Shown here: one piece after another, positions 63,677 to 64,000 of the stretch
Layout of the letters: every line of letters starts with the position of its first letter
How positions within the stretch are numbered: the first letter of the stretch is position 1
Source: Archilochus colubris
Taxonomy: Eukaryota > Chordata > Aves > Apodiformes > Trochilidae
Length of the DNA: 64,000 bases
Direction: 5' to 3'
Assembly: GCA_023079485.1 (NCBI GenBank)
Contig: CM041084.1
Coordinates: 107,098,967 to 107,162,966 of the forward strand
Program-made: the position numbers and the translations under genes
The notes under the pieces: generated by a model
Seen by the model: only the letters and a program-made list of their open reading frames with translations
Told to the model about the DNA's origin: nothing
Databases searched by the model: none

Positions 63677-64000
63677 AAACTGAAAATTTGAAAAAAAACA
63701 ATGAGATTACCCAATTTATTTCCCAGTACTAGAAAAAAAAAAGAAAATTCAGCAATAATTGGGGTACATAAACAGTCATTTAGGAATCAAAGAGACCACC
63801 ACGTAAATAAGATGTAGCAAGACGAATCTTTCTTCAGGGATCGTTGCCTCAAGGTCTAACTCGGTGTCATGATATAGACTCGTGAGCCATGCTCTAAGTC
63901 TATTGCCTACAAAGTGGAACTAGCAAGATCGGACCATGGCTCAATGAGCTACCAGCCTCTCTTGTGACTAGCCCAAGAGCAAGCTAGTCTGTGGCTGTGA
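63677..64000. other. Window end; GC-balanced unclassified segment from about 63800
   Basis: After an A-rich stretch, about 63800-64000 is less AT-biased and contains several CG dinucleotides, which are scarce elsewhere in the window. It includes two spaced copies of CTAGC-type words but no tRNA or domain that I can recognise. It could be the edge of a younger mobile element cut by the window end. Confidence 0.25.

Noticed and set aside
1..64000. CRISPR arrays, bacterial operons, ribosome binding sites, rRNA and tRNA genes
   Set aside because: No regularly spaced repeats, no dense coding, and no cloverleaf or rRNA-like sequence seen. The CR1 content indicates a bird nuclear genome.

Overview
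The window looks like ordinary non-coding DNA from a bird nuclear genome. I found no complete protein gene, rRNA or tRNA. Three things support this. The DNA is AT-rich with frequent stops in all frames. The recognisable interspersed repeats are almost all CR1 retroposons, the dominant avian LINE, in 5'-truncated copies, one of which ends in the typical tandem ATTCTATG tail. Two related LTR-like sequences carry an ATTAAA poly(A) signal. The window could be intergenic or part of a very large intron. Nearly all of the longer open frames are chance frames, or lie in CR1 copies, LTRs and low-complexity tracts.

Layout: 1-1654 has no recognised feature. An LTR-like copy (plus) lies at about 1655-2300. 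From 2300 to 15184 the DNA is unique and AT-rich, with a CAA-type repeat (4363-4460), a 16-bp x 3 minisatellite (5106-5153), a possible 117-nt exon (10160-10276) and a GC-richer patch (11380-11600). CR1 copies follow at 15185-15705 (+), 16640-17190 (+, internally deleted) and 18622-19795 (-, the longest, with a broken reverse-transcriptase segment). At 22952-23192 there is a perfect 108-bp inverted repeat around a 25-nt loop, flanked by short direct repeats. It is the most unusual object in the window. The second LTR-like copy (minus) is at about 31262-31640. A purine tract is at 33741-33860. CR1 ends are at 37768-38071 (-), 39392-39582 (+), 46475-47016 (+) and 63611-63676 (-). A possible minus-strand exon is at 41290-41533, a GC-rich unclassified block at 52260-53070, and a self-complementary TAGTAC-rich repeat at 59345-59491.

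There is no operon or pathway to describe. The history visible here is repeated insertion and decay of CR1 and LTR elements in gene-poor sequence, plus one apparently young palindromic insertion. Repeat family names come from my recognition of consensus features, not from a database search, and most boundaries are approximate.
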